In this document: positions 1 through 8,112 of the stretch, one piece after another
How positions within the stretch are numbered: position 1 is the stretch's first letter
Layout of the letters: every line of letters begins with the position of its first letter
NCBI GenBank assembly: GCA_013327885.1
Contig: JABUMY010000003.1
Span: 124,001 to 188,000 of the forward strand
Source of the DNA: Flavisolibacter longurius
Lineage (GTDB): Bacteria > Bacteroidota > Bacteroidia > Chitinophagales > Chitinophagaceae
Direction: 5' to 3'
DNA: 64,000 nucleotides
Translations under genes and position numbers: made by a program
Notes under the pieces: generated by a model
Seen by the model: only the letters and a program-made list of their open reading frames with translations
Told to the model about the DNA's origin: nothing
Database searches by the model: none

Positions 1-710
1 TGCCTGTTGGCGGTGGCGGACTGGCTGCCGGCGTAGGCTCTTATTTTAAAACCTTTTCTCCCAAAACAACCCTGGTAGGATTGGAGCCGCAAGGTGCACC
101 TTCCATGCAGGCTGCTTTTGATGCCGGGCAACCGGTGGCGTTGGAAAACATTGAGCGGTTTGTAGATGGCGCCGCCGTTAAGCGGGTGGGTGACCTGAAC
201 TATGCCATCTGCAAAGAAGTGTTGGACCAGGTTCAACTGGTGCCCGAAGGAAAAGTGTGCACCACCATCCTGAAATTGTACAACGAAGAAGCCATCGTAG
301 TAGAACCGGCCGGTGCACTTTCCATTGCGGCACTGGATCTTTTTGCCGAACAGATCAAGGGCAAGAAGGTCGTCTGCATTATCAGTGGCGGCAACAACGA
401 TATCGACCGCATGCAGGAGATCAAAGAAAGGTCGCTGCAATACGAAGGCCTCAAGCATTATTTTCTTATCCGCTTTGCTCAGCGGCCTGGTGCGCTAAAG
501 GAATTTGTTAACCATGTGCTGGGACCAACTGATGACATTACACGCTTTGAGTACATGCAAAAGCACAACAAAGAAACCGGCCCGGCGCTGGTAGGCGTGG
601 AACTCAAATCAAGGGAAGACTATGACACGCTTCTCGCTAATTTGAGTAAGTACAAATTCAGCTACACAGAGCTGAATAAAGACGACAACTTGTTTGGTTA
701 CCTGGTGTAG
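1..710 (+). CDS. ilvA: Threonine ammonia-lyase (threonine deaminase), 3' part
   Basis: PLP enzyme that deaminates threonine to 2-oxobutyrate, the first step towards isoleucine; cytosolic. The gene is open to the left edge in the frame beginning at base 3, so its start is outside. The first visible residues, PVGGGGLAAG, are the glycine loop that grips the PLP phosphate, and VVEPAGA and ISGGNND follow as expected for the fold type II core. The last 80 or so residues (from about HYFLIRF) form one ACT-like regulatory domain, as in the short bacterial IlvA form. The stop is at 708-710, followed by a stem-loop. A TTG at 81 is not the start, because conserved sequence continues upstream of it. Feedback by isoleucine is expected from the family but cannot be read here. 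Confidence 0.93.
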   Translation, partial: PVGGGGLAAGVGSYFKTFSPKTTLVGLEPQGAPSMQAAFDAGQPVALENIERFVDGAAVKRVGDLNYAICKEVLDQVQLVPEGKVCTTILKLYNEEAIVVEPAGALSIAALDLFAEQIKGKKVVCIISGGNNDIDRMQEIKERSLQYEGLKHYFLIRFAQRPGALKEFVNHVLGPTDDITRFEYMQKHNKETGPALVGVELKSREDYDTLLANLSKYKFSYTELNKDDNLFGYLV

Positions 711-743
711 TACGATGCAGCAGTCCTAACTCTTTCAAACAAA

Positions 744-777
744 TAAAAAAAGAGCCCTTTGCAAAAGAGCTCTTTTC
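744..777. terminator. Bidirectional intrinsic terminator between ilvA and the 123-aa gene
   Basis: AAAAGAGC and GCTCTTTT form an 8-bp stem around a 13-nt loop, with an A-run on the left and a T-run on the right. It sits between two convergent genes, so it can stop transcription from both sides. Confidence 0.75.
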
Positions 778-796
778 TGTTTATACAATAACGGTA

Positions 797-1168
797 CTAT
801 TTCGTTTCCCGCTTGCCCGTAAAGCTATCTCCCTGGTAATCGATCTGCAGGTCAGTTACTTTGTTTTCGCTGTTGCGGCGAAAGGTGAACAAGGCTTCGC
901 CATTAGCGGCATCAAACACGTCTTTTTTGTCTTTTACCGGCGTTAGAAAACCGCTGTATTCACCACCAAAAAAATAAAGCTTGCCTTCTTTAACGCTAAC
1001 GGTCATATAGTCGAAGGGTAGCCCTTCGTACTTGTATTTACCAATATAGGTAGCGCTGTCTGAAATTTCGAAAACCGGTCCGCTGCTGGAAGGCGTTGAT
1101 GTTTGCGCTGCAGCATCCAAGGTGCCAAGGCAAATGGCGAGCAAGGCTAATAAAACTGTCTTTTTCAT
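797..1168 (-). CDS. Small secreted protein, DUF3471-like
   Basis: A 123-residue protein with a clear Sec signal peptide (MKKTVLLALLAICLG, cleavage near AAAQ-T) and a mature part of about 100 residues. The pattern YIGKYKYEG, then EGKLYF, then a closing DLQIDYQGDSFTGKR resembles the small beta-rich DUF3471 domain often found on beta-lactamase-related proteins, here standing alone. No catalytic residues are visible. It is a single gene convergent with ilvA. Location is probably periplasm or cell surface. Family assignment is by pattern only. Confidence 0.7.
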   Translation of the reverse strand: MKKTVLLALLAICLGTLDAAAQTSTPSSSGPVFEISDSATYIGKYKYEGLPFDYMTVSVKEGKLYFFGGEYSGFLTPVKDKKDVFDAANGEALFTFRRNSENKVTDLQIDYQGDSFTGKRETK

Positions 1169-1366
1169 ATGTTATAACGAGGGATTATTGAACCGACAAT
1201 ATATAGGTTTCCGGTTATATTTTACCGATTTAGTTTTTGACAACTGGCTGCAAGGCCAGTACCAGCGCTCCTGGCAGTCGTTGACATGTTGGTTTTTCGT
1301 GATACAAGGCGTAAAGGAGTTGGTTTTTCCTCTTTTGATTTACAAGCGGTAATACGCAACCGTTTT

Positions 1367-2158
1367 TTACATCTGACTAGGCTTGATAAGACAGATCAAG
1401 TCCTCGTCTTTGTTAACGCCATAATAGGTGGCATCTTCCGGGCTGAATAGCGTATTGTGTGGAACAATATTCAACCGGAAACCAGTATCTGTAAAACCCT
1501 GTAACAAGTCTCTTTCACTGAAGATCCGGACGTGGTCTTCCTGCCCGTAATACAACAATCGCAATTCGTCGGTGTTAATGCCTTCGTCTTCAAAATTGCG
1601 CTGCAACAATTTTGAAAAAGGCGTTTGCATAATGGCCACACCGTTTGGTTTTAAAACCCTGTATAAGCCTGCCAATGCTTTTTTATAGTCGGGAATATGC
1701 TCGAGGATATGATTAAAAATGAGGAAATCAAATGTAGCTTCTTTGTAGGGGATCGAGGTGGCATCCATCTGCTGTATGCTGTCGTCGGAAGGGAACAAGT
1801 CCGCTTTTACATACATGGCAGGCGAAAGGCTTTCAATCTTTTTTGAAAGGTGATACTCCGGTGCAAAATGCAGCACATTGCCGCCTTTGATCCTATGCCA
1901 AAGCGAAAGTTTGTCGAAGTACATAAACAGGTGTCTTTCCCTGTCAAAGCATTCGCAATACGGACAATAAAAATTATCAATATCGCTTCCCATTTCCTGG
2001 AGCTTTTGAAACCAGGGACTGACGTTTTTCGATCCGCCGAGGTAGGGAAGAAAGTAGTTGAACGTTTGCTTGCAGATATAGCATTTTCGTTTCGTGCCCT
2101 TTTTATTCAGGATCGTTTCAATTTTTTGAAACGGTTTGCGCAAAGAAGAATTTTCCAT
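1367..2158 (-). CDS. Class I SAM-dependent methyltransferase with zinc-ribbon N-terminus
   Basis: A 263-residue cytosolic enzyme. Two Cys pairs (C26-x2-C29 and C65-x2-C68, then ECFDRERH) make a zinc-ribbon-like module. It is followed by a Rossmann methyltransferase: NVLHFAPE at motif I, a DATSIPY segment, and NHILEHIPDY...LKPNG, the usual motif of Methyltransf_11-type enzymes. The acceptor cannot be read; relatives with this ribbon plus methyltransferase layout are often found near glycan or surface-modification genes. The start codon overlaps the stop of the small upstream ORF (TAATG), which suggests coupled translation if that ORF is real. Confidence 0.85.
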   Translation of the reverse strand: MENSSLRKPFQKIETILNKKGTKRKCYICKQTFNYFLPYLGGSKNVSPWFQKLQEMGSDIDNFYCPYCECFDRERHLFMYFDKLSLWHRIKGGNVLHFAPEYHLSKKIESLSPAMYVKADLFPSDDSIQQMDATSIPYKEATFDFLIFNHILEHIPDYKKALAGLYRVLKPNGVAIMQTPFSKLLQRNFEDEGINTDELRLLYYGQEDHVRIFSERDLLQGFTDTGFRLNIVPHNTLFSPEDATYYGVNKDEDLICLIKPSQM

Positions 2159-2439
2159 TAAAAGCAGTTTTCATTTTTATTGCCGAAAAGGTGTTCGCTC
2201 CAAAAGCTCGTTCCGTTTTGCTGATTCATTTCAGTACGAAGAAGGCTTTCTCCGGCGATCATCGGTCCGCACCAGGTTGTTTTCGTTGTAAGATAAGGCT
2301 TGTGGCCAATTTTCAAAATCGCGGCGTTTTGCGCAGAATCGATAGAAGTGAGATTCAGCCTTAAAAGACGAATGCCGCTATAATGTGTTTTCAATTTGTT
2401 GTGGTAGAACAAAATATTCCTGACTACATTTCGTAACAA
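2158..2439 (-). CDS. Hypothetical small protein upstream of the methyltransferase
   Basis: A 93-residue ORF that I do not recognise. It has no signal peptide, no long hydrophobic segment and only two cysteines. Support comes from position: it fills the space between the terminator of the oxidase gene and the methyltransferase start, and its TAA overlaps the next ATG by one base, as in coupled genes. It could equally be a remnant or a chance ORF. No homologue is known to me. Confidence 0.35.
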   Translation of the reverse strand: MLRNVVRNILFYHNKLKTHYSGIRLLRLNLTSIDSAQNAAILKIGHKPYLTTKTTWCGPMIAGESLLRTEMNQQNGTSFWSEHLFGNKNENCF

Positions 2440-2449
2440 AGATTAATAA

Positions 2450-2504
2450 CCCTAAAAAGCATTGCCCGGTAAAAATATGATAACATGCTTTCACCAGGCA
2501 ATGC
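2450..2504 (-). terminator. Intrinsic terminator of the multicopper oxidase gene
   Basis: On the minus strand GCATTGCCTGG pairs with CCGGGCAATGC (11 positions, one wobble) and TTTTTA follows directly. It lies about 20 nt after the oxidase stop codon. Confidence 0.75.
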
Positions 2505-2524
2505 GTTTACAAACAGGTCAACGC

Positions 2525-4528
2525 TTATTTTTCAAGCACCATTTTTCGTACTGTTTTAATTCTATCAACCAGTAGCTCGCAGAAATAAATGCCGTTTCGC
2601 CAGGCTTGCCCCTCGATGCTGAGTTCCCGCGGCCCGGCGTTTTCATTGCCCCGGTAGATCTTTTTCACCACGGCTCCTTTTTCATCGTAGATCGTCACCA
2701 CAACATTTGCGGGTTTATCCAGTTGATAACGCAACTGAAAGCTGCCGGCAAATGGATTGGGAACCGTTTGCAGATTAAGCGACGACAATCCTTCGGTAGC
2801 CTCATTATCCACAACCTTTGCTGTAACCAGGTTGCCAGCTTTTTCTACCACATAGGGGCGCATCATTTCGTGATCTTCATGCGAAAGAATGTGGCAGTGC
2901 CAGACATATTTTCCGGCTAGGTCAAACTTGGCAATCACCCGCAATACTTCGCCAGGATAGCTGATGTAGGTATCTTTCCAGCCGGCCTCACTGGCATCTG
3001 CCGTTTGGGGCTGGCCCTGGAAACGGATGCCAGAGGGTTGGCCCGTTACCAAGTCAACATTGGCCCGGAACTTTTGTCGGTTCACAAGCTGCATAGTCAC
3101 CATGTGCAAGTGCACCGGGTGCGCATCGGGAGTGAGGTTGTAAATTTCCCACACCTCCGTGTCGTTTTGCTTTACGATTTCCGTTACCGGATCTTCAAAA
3201 CTTTTGGTTCCTTCTTCCACAGTTCCCAGCATTGGTTTCAGCCGGCCCATTTCATCGGACCCTTCAAATAAAATAAGCTTCCGCGGCGGCAATACTGTTT
3301 GCAACGGTGCGATGGAAGGCCGCAGATTGGCCGGTAAACTGGTCATGGCAATAGCCGTATTCAAAGGCTTACTCACCCTGAACGCCATGATCTGGCCCGT
3401 GGTGGCCGGGTCGGGCGGCGTGCCTTTGGGGAAAGGTGTTTTGGCGTTATTCTGCAGGATGATGGTCTTCCCCCACAAACCCGGGTTTGAAAAATCAAGC
3501 ACAACATCTTTTCGTTCGCCGGGAGCCAGGAGCAGGTTGTTGGTGGTAAATGGTGCCCGGAGTAGACCATTGTCTGAACCGATCTGCACAAATTTTAAGC
3601 TGCCGGGAAAATTCAGGTTGTAAAAGCGGGAGTCGGAGCCATTGAGCAAGCGAAAACGGTACATGCGGGGTTCCACTTCCAGTACCGGCCAGGCTTTTCC
3701 ATTGACAAGAATGACATCGCCAAACATTTCCGGCATGATGCTGTTGTCGTCACCACCCATCGCATGCGGTATGGCTGGGTAATGTAATTGCCCGTCTTCG
3801 GTAAAAATGCGGTCCTGAATGGCAAGCCCCAGGTCGTACGGTGGCTTTGGCAACTGGTTGGCGTTTTGCAGGGCCATTTCATTTTCATCGGTCACCAGGT
3901 AAAAGCCTGCCAACCCTGCATACACGTTCAGCCGTGTAATGCCCAGCGCATGATCGTGGTACCAGATAGTGGCCGCTTCCTGGTCATTAGCATAGTGGTA
4001 AACCTGCTTGACAAAATCTAGTCCTGTGAGAGAAAAGTTGGGTGTGAACCAGGCATCGGGCAGACCGTCGCTGGCCGACTCGGTATGGCCGCCGTGCAGG
4101 TGGGTGACGAGCGGTACACCCAGTTTTTGGTAATCATCCTTTCCTTTAAGGGCCCAGTGCAAACTGGGGTCGATAGGCAAGAGGTGAGGCAGCGGCGTGC
4201 TGCCATTGGTTAACTGGTTTTTCCAGAGAATGTCAACGGGCTTGCCCTTTTTTGCCAGGATGGTAGGACCGGGGTAAGTGCCGTTGTAACCCCAGACAGT
4301 GGTGAGCAAGGGTTGTTTTGTGACGGGGTTCACCAGTCCGAGGTCTTGCCGGAATTGGGTAGCGGCAATTGAATAGTTGCCGCCATTGCGTGCATCCAGT
4401 GCAGCGGGAACGGGCAAGGGGTTTACAAATTTTGGCTGCGTCTTTGGATCGAGCAGCGGTTGCGCCACGGCACTGGTAAAAAGCAGTTCAAGTGCAACAA
4501 GACAAATTGATGCATGATGCCTTTTCAT
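2525..4528 (-). CDS. Secreted multicopper oxidase with type IX sorting domain
   Basis: CotA/bilirubin-oxidase-like multicopper oxidase, 667 residues from the chosen start. Copper ligands are visible in the usual four motifs: THLHGGH (about residue 144), WYHDHALG, HPVHLHMV (about 470) and the type 1/type 3 motif HCHILSHED (about 543). The final 80 residues, beginning NPFAG and ending RKMVLEK, are a type A C-terminal sorting domain of the type IX secretion system, so the enzyme should be exported across the outer membrane and held at the surface or released. An ATG at 4690 gives a 54-residue extension without signal-peptide character; the ATG at 4528 starts a proper signal peptide ending TSAVAQ. 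The substrate may be phenolics, bilirubin-like compounds or metal ions; sequence alone does not decide. Confidence 0.9.
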   Translation of the reverse strand: MKRHHASICLVALELLFTSAVAQPLLDPKTQPKFVNPLPVPAALDARNGGNYSIAATQFRQDLGLVNPVTKQPLLTTVWGYNGTYPGPTILAKKGKPVDILWKNQLTNGSTPLPHLLPIDPSLHWALKGKDDYQKLGVPLVTHLHGGHTESASDGLPDAWFTPNFSLTGLDFVKQVYHYANDQEAATIWYHDHALGITRLNVYAGLAGFYLVTDENEMALQNANQLPKPPYDLGLAIQDRIFTEDGQLHYPAIPHAMGGDDNSIMPEMFGDVILVNGKAWPVLEVEPRMYRFRLLNGSDSRFYNLNFPGSLKFVQIGSDNGLLRAPFTTNNLLLAPGERKDVVLDFSNPGLWGKTIILQNNAKTPFPKGTPPDPATTGQIMAFRVSKPLNTAIAMTSLPANLRPSIAPLQTVLPPRKLILFEGSDEMGRLKPMLGTVEEGTKSFEDPVTEIVKQNDTEVWEIYNLTPDAHPVHLHMVTMQLVNRQKFRANVDLVTGQPSGIRFQGQPQTADASEAGWKDTYISYPGEVLRVIAKFDLAGKYVWHCHILSHEDHEMMRPYVVEKAGNLVTAKVVDNEATEGLSSLNLQTVPNPFAGSFQLRYQLDKPANVVVTIYDEKGAVVKKIYRGNENAGPRELSIEGQAWRNGIYFCELLVDRIKTVRKMVLEK

Positions 4529-4690
4529 AAACAGCATTTTAAGGTGAGAAAATGATAATGCTTTCACAGCATGCGGTGGGGGATTTTCCAGGGGAAAGGA
4601 AAAAGGCGTAATGCGGGTGGCGAAAGATCGGGTGGACCCGGAAATTTCATCCTGATGGCTTCTCCGTGAAGCCAGGTTCCAGCGAAACAT

Positions 4691-5190
4691 TTCGGGAAAC
4701 CTGGATCAAGGTAGTGCCTTCTGAAAAAGGTTGTGGTGAGCAGAATCAGCGGGTGTTTTGATTGTTCTCAGAAGGTGTGGTATGGCAAAAATTGCCTTAC
4801 ACTGTTTATAAAATGGAATGGACAGTTGCCAGATGAAATGGTAGCATACCTCCAAAAAAGTTCTTAGCGGTTCCGCTTATTACCGGTGAAAATGAATGCA
4901 CCTTGATGGGAAATTCAAGTGCTTTAATTCGAGTTCAAACTGTTCCTCTTGCTGTAAAAGAGTGCCTGAGCATTGCCGTTATTTGAATTTTACTGCAAAT
5001 ATGTTCTGAAAGGAAAGTAAAAAGGCGTCGTTATAAATGAAGGCTCATAGTCGCAAAATTTGATTTGGAACGACTGGCTGAAAGATGGCGAATAATGGGC
5101 AGCAAGGGCATGAGTGAACCTAAAGTGGAGAGTTTTCCTTCAACCCGCTTTTACAAAAATATCTGGTTGTGTGCAAACGCCTGTCAAGCC
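4691..5190. other. Non-coding stretch upstream of the oxidase gene
   Basis: About 500 bases without a supported gene. It lies upstream of the oxidase start and downstream of the small basic gene that ends at 5191. It must hold the oxidase promoter, but I see no convincing promoter box, repeat or hairpin. Confidence 0.6.
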
Positions 5191-5367
5191 TTAGGCCGAA
5201 GCTTTTTTACGTTTTGTCACTTTGGTTGATTTGTTGCTAATTTTCTTTACTTTCTCCTTAGCCTTGTAATCACGGATGTATTCACTGATGGCCGCTCTGT
5301 CGTAATCTGTCAATGGTTTGCTTTCAATAATAAAGTCTACGCCTTTCGGTTCTTTTATGTGTCCCAT
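5191..5367 (-). CDS. Small basic hypothetical protein (MGHIKEPKG family)
   Basis: A 58-residue protein starting MGHIKEPKGVDFIIES and ending in a Lys-rich tail (KVTKRKKASA). I recall short Bacteroidota proteins with the same MGHIKEPKG...DF opening, all annotated hypothetical. An ATG nine codons upstream (5394) would overlap the preceding gene; the ATG at 5367 begins the conserved part and falls a few bases after the stop of that gene (5372), so this start is preferred. The pairing with the acetyltransferase-like gene suggests an operon. Function unknown; the basic tail could bind nucleic acid, but that is a guess. Confidence 0.65.
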   Translation of the reverse strand: MGHIKEPKGVDFIIESKPLTDYDRAAISEYIRDYKAKEKVKKISNKSTKVTKRKKASA

Positions 5368-5371
5368 TGTT

Positions 5372-5900
5372 TTAGCTTTTAAAGTATTTGTCAATCAAAT
5401 TCTGTGCAGTATGTGTAGGTATAAGCATTCTTTGTCCTCGAAACTGCACAGCGCCTAACGTTTTTTCATCATGTGGAATCAGCCTTGTCTTTGCGTCAAA
5501 TGCAACAAAGCCATCAAAACCCCGCTGAAAAGAAAGTTGAGACGCAAATGCCACCAGGTTTCCGGGAACACCTTCATAAAGTTTGTTTTTGCCGATATTT
5601 AATGGTGCACTTTCGACAAGATTCATAAAAACGTGGTCAGTTTCAATTGTCAGGCTTAATAAACCCTGGATGATTTCCGGGCTGCTTGAAAATAATGAGT
5701 TTGTAAACCTCTTTTGTATTGTCATCAAGCTCTTTTTTCCAATTGAAGTTCCAGCCGCTCTTCTTCGACAATTGTTTTAGGTCAGGTTTTGTCAACCGAA
5801 TAACATCAGTTGTAAAACTGTCACCAGAAATTGTGTTTTGGATAGAATTTGTTAACCGGTCGATAAGGAAATCCAGGTATATTTTTCTTTGTCTTGCCAC
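5372..5900 (-). pseudogene. Acetyltransferase-like gene split by a frameshift
   Basis: Two overlapping minus-strand frames together make one protein of about 175 residues. The first part (start 5900, MARQRKIYLDFLIDRLTN...) runs to EVYKLIIF. The second frame continues from SSSPEIIQGLLSLT to the end DKYFKS at 5372. The N-terminal frame would stop soon after the junction and the C-terminal frame lacks a sensible start there. The change of frame lies around 5683-5700, near a T/A-rich ttattttcaagcagc stretch. The C-terminal half (ESAPLNIGKNKLYEGVPGNLVAFASQLS...) looks like the acetyl-CoA-binding part of a GNAT-like fold: it has the alternating pattern but no textbook Q/RxxGxG/A loop. It may be a true pseudogene, a programmed frameshift or a sequencing error. 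Confidence 0.6.
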
Positions 5901-6093
5901 CGAACGAAAATACTAAAATGGCAAGTGTCTGCCGAAAGCGCTTTGCCTGAACCTGCTAATTACCCCTATAAGCATATCTTTGTTTCTTTATTTTCTGGTT
6001 GTATAGTTGCTCCTTCTGAAAGTTCAATAAGAACGATTGGAACGAAACACGCTGCAGCCATGCATAAATTCTATAAACTTTAAATTTAATTGT

Positions 6094-6189
6094 ATGCCGA
6101 AAAAGACAGCTGAACCGAAGAAGAATAAGCCTACGAAAAAGAAAAGTTCAGCGCAGAAGAAAGCGGACCCAAAGAAAAAAGCACGCTAA
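6094..6189 (+). CDS. Lysine-rich 31-residue peptide
   Basis: ATG at 6094, TAA at 6187-6189. The peptide is almost half Lys, with Pro, Ala and Ser (MPKKTAEPKKNKPTKKK...), like the disordered basic tails of histone-H1-like proteins. A strong intrinsic terminator begins 16 nt after the stop, which supports a real transcript. Very low complexity makes homology hard to judge. A nucleic-acid-binding role is inference from charge only. Confidence 0.5.
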   Translation: MPKKTAEPKKNKPTKKKSSAQKKADPKKKAR

Positions 6190-6204
6190 GTTCAAAAAAC
6201 AGAG

Positions 6205-6235
6205 AAGCCCGGATCACAACTCCGGGCTTTTTTTT
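6205..6235 (+). terminator. Intrinsic terminator after the Lys-rich peptide gene
   Basis: AAGCCCGG and CCGGGCTT form an 8-bp stem around a 9-nt loop, followed by a run of eight T. The right arm lies inside the last codons of the convergent DUF1801 gene, whose stop is at 6214-6216. Confidence 0.85.
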
Positions 6236-6624
6236 ACGTCTTTGCCGAAGTTTGGTGTCTGACTTCTGGCACCAAGTTTCCGGTCGATTTCTTTCTTTCT
6301 CGCCAGTACGAGTTTTTTGATAAGGGCTTCCGGAAGAGGATTGTCTGCCGTGAACCTAATGACTGTAGATGAATTGTCGAAGCCTGTCATTTCCTTGCGC
6401 AGTTCATTCATCACATTGCCCTCCATGATAAAAAAGGAAAAATGCGTTTTTGACAATCTGAATCCGACGGCTCTCTTGCCACGATAATAAAAGAAGGGCA
6501 CGCCACGACTTAACCGCTCTTCTGCACCAGGAAGTAGTTGAAGGATCTGCTGGCGTAAAAAACGTAATGCCTTTTGCTCATCACCAGCCACGGTTGCGAT
6601 ATATTTTGTGACGTCGTTTTCCAT
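6214..6624 (-). CDS. DUF1801 domain protein (YdhG-like)
   Basis: A 136-residue cytosolic protein. The opening (YIATVAGDEQKALRFLRQQI..LLPGAEERLSRGVPFFYYRGKRAVGF) and the strand KTHFSFFIMEG match the YdhG/DUF1801 fold, a small alpha/beta domain shared with frataxin-like proteins. No catalytic residues are known for the family. Its 3' end forms one arm of the terminator of the convergent peptide gene, so the final PEL codons are constrained by RNA structure. Confidence 0.85.
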   Translation of the reverse strand: MENDVTKYIATVAGDEQKALRFLRQQILQLLPGAEERLSRGVPFFYYRGKRAVGFRLSKTHFSFFIMEGNVMNELRKEMTGFDNSSTVIRFTADNPLPEALIKKLVLARKKEIDRKLGARSQTPNFGKDVKKSPEL

Positions 6625-6727
6625 CGTTAAAAGCTCAGTTTTGGCTGTATTGATTTTCGTCCGTTTTTAGAGATTTTTTCGGTTCTTCTCATGAACTCGG
6701 TAGAACATGCCAGGTGACGGGAAGAAT

Positions 6728-7258
6728 TTAGATCAACCGGTTCAGGAATTCAAACGTTGGGTAGTCTTTGAATTCTGAGCCAAAGTGACCTTCATCCATG
6801 ATAATTAATTTGCCACCCAATTGATCAAATAACATTCGCCCTTGTTTGTCGTCACAGCCATAAGGAACGTTTATAGAATTTATAAAGATCAATTCAGCTG
6901 CATTTGACCTGATCTTTTCCCAGTTATACGTTTCTTGCAATACGGGCTCATCCGCGGTATTTGGTGGCGTCAGGTAACCAGCCACTAAAATGGCTTTTTC
7001 TACTTTCGTTTCAATAGTTTCCATTATACTCAATAGCAAGGGGGCGCCGCCCGAATGGCCAATTAAGATGGTGTCAGGTGTAAAGTCAAGACCGGCTAAA
7101 ACTTTCGGGAGAAACGTTTCAATCGGTTCCATATTTAAGTCAGGAAAATAAGGACGTGTAACGTCGTGCCCTTTCTTTGTCAATTCAGTTGCCAGCCATG
7201 GATACCAACACACATCCGGATTTGCGCCGGTGCCATGAAAGATAATTACTTTACCCAT
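6728..7258 (-). CDS. Alpha/beta serine hydrolase, RBBP9/YdeN type
   Basis: A 176-residue cytosolic hydrolase. The oxyanion-side motif FHGTGANP follows the first strand, the nucleophile elbow is GHSGG (Ser69), and the catalytic His is in DEGHFG near residue 158. Length and layout match the small RBBP9/YdeN family rather than larger esterases. The substrate is unknown; small serine or ester substrates are known for relatives. It is a single gene between two minus-strand neighbours with wide spacing, so it probably has its own promoter. Confidence 0.85.
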   Translation of the reverse strand: MGKVIIFHGTGANPDVCWYPWLATELTKKGHDVTRPYFPDLNMEPIETFLPKVLAGLDFTPDTILIGHSGGAPLLLSIMETIETKVEKAILVAGYLTPPNTADEPVLQETYNWEKIRSNAAELIFINSINVPYGCDDKQGRMLFDQLGGKLIIMDEGHFGSEFKDYPTFEFLNRLI

Positions 7259-7438
7259 AAACTTATTTTGTGTGATTCGCTTCTCCTACAATATCAACTC
7301 CGGCCGAAAGGAACCTGTGGTATTTGCAAAAGGACAGCTTCAAATAACCACAAAAGCAAAAAAGCGATTTTTAATTGTGTGCTCATTCATTCCGCTGCAA
7401 GTTAAGAAACACGCTAGTTGTGCATTCGTTTTATGGCA

Positions 7439-7474
7439 TTAAAAAACGCCCCTTTTCAGGGCGTTTTTTAATAC
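7439..7474. terminator. Intrinsic terminator downstream of the 140-aa secreted protein
   Basis: AAAAAACGCCC and GGGCGTTTTTT form an 11-bp stem with a short loop; A-run and T-run flank it, so it works on either strand. It lies about 15 nt after the stop of the minus-strand gene that ends at 7488. Confidence 0.8.
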
Positions 7475-7487
7475 AACTTTTGTTGCC

Positions 7488-7910
7488 TCATTCTATTAAC
7501 CAATCCGTGTAAATGTCAGCAGTATTCGATCGTACTATGTACTTGTCGTACTCTTTGCCAAGACTGCTCAATTTTGCACCTGCAGCTTTACCGAGTTCAG
7601 TCGCTGTACCGTCGTTATTGAAGTACTTGTCTCTGACAGCTTCACTATCAAACATGAGAATAAAACCCATACTGCTCGAATCTTGTCCGCGCAAACGTTT
7701 TGTTAGATACATCTTCAGGCCAGGAAAAGCTTTTTCATAAGCAGGTATTACCGTAGTCTTGTTAAACTTTACAAAGTCTTCCATCGTTACACCTTCCTTT
7801 AACGTAGGGGTAGCACTGTGTACACTGATCAGGCTTCCTTTGTGTACCGTTTGACTAAAAGAGAAAAGGGACAATAGGGCAAAAGCGAGGCATAAGAATC
7901 CTTTTTTCAT
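7488..7910 (-). CDS. Secreted dimeric-barrel-like protein (hypothetical)
   Basis: A 140-residue protein with a signal peptide (MKKGFLCLAFALLSLFSFSQ). The mature part, with EDFVKFNKTTVIPAYEKAFPGLKMYLTKRLRGQD and then SMGFILMFDSEAVRDKYF, has the beta-alpha-beta pattern of small dimeric alpha/beta barrels (NIPSNAP/EthD-like). There is no metal or haem ligand I can name. It is likely periplasmic. It is a single gene with its own terminator. The fold call is by pattern; function unknown. Confidence 0.65.
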   Translation of the reverse strand: MKKGFLCLAFALLSLFSFSQTVHKGSLISVHSATPTLKEGVTMEDFVKFNKTTVIPAYEKAFPGLKMYLTKRLRGQDSSSMGFILMFDSEAVRDKYFNNDGTATELGKAAGAKLSSLGKEYDKYIVRSNTADIYTDWLIE

Positions 7911-8054
7911 TGTTGTTTTATTTGGCGGTAAAAAATACAGGTTTATATGATCTTACCTGGCAACCGCTGCTCTTTTGACGCCGACAGTTGGTTTGGTGTA
8001 ACCAATATAAATAAACGTTTATTGATATTCATAATCGTTTATAAATGTTTTTGC

Positions 8055-8083
8055 ATAAAAAAATCCCGCCTTTCGGCGGGATG
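8055..8083 (-). terminator. Intrinsic terminator of the gltB-gltD operon
   Basis: On the minus strand ATCCCGCC-GAAA-GGCGGGAT, an 8-bp stem with a stable GAAA tetraloop, is followed by six T. It lies about 30 nt after the gltD stop. Confidence 0.9.
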
Positions 8084-8112
8084 TACAACTAAAAACAACC
8101 AGTATCTATTCT

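Noticed and set aside
81-710. TTG at 81 as the start of ilvA
   Set aside because: The PLP-binding glycine loop lies upstream in the same frame, so the gene enters from the left edge.
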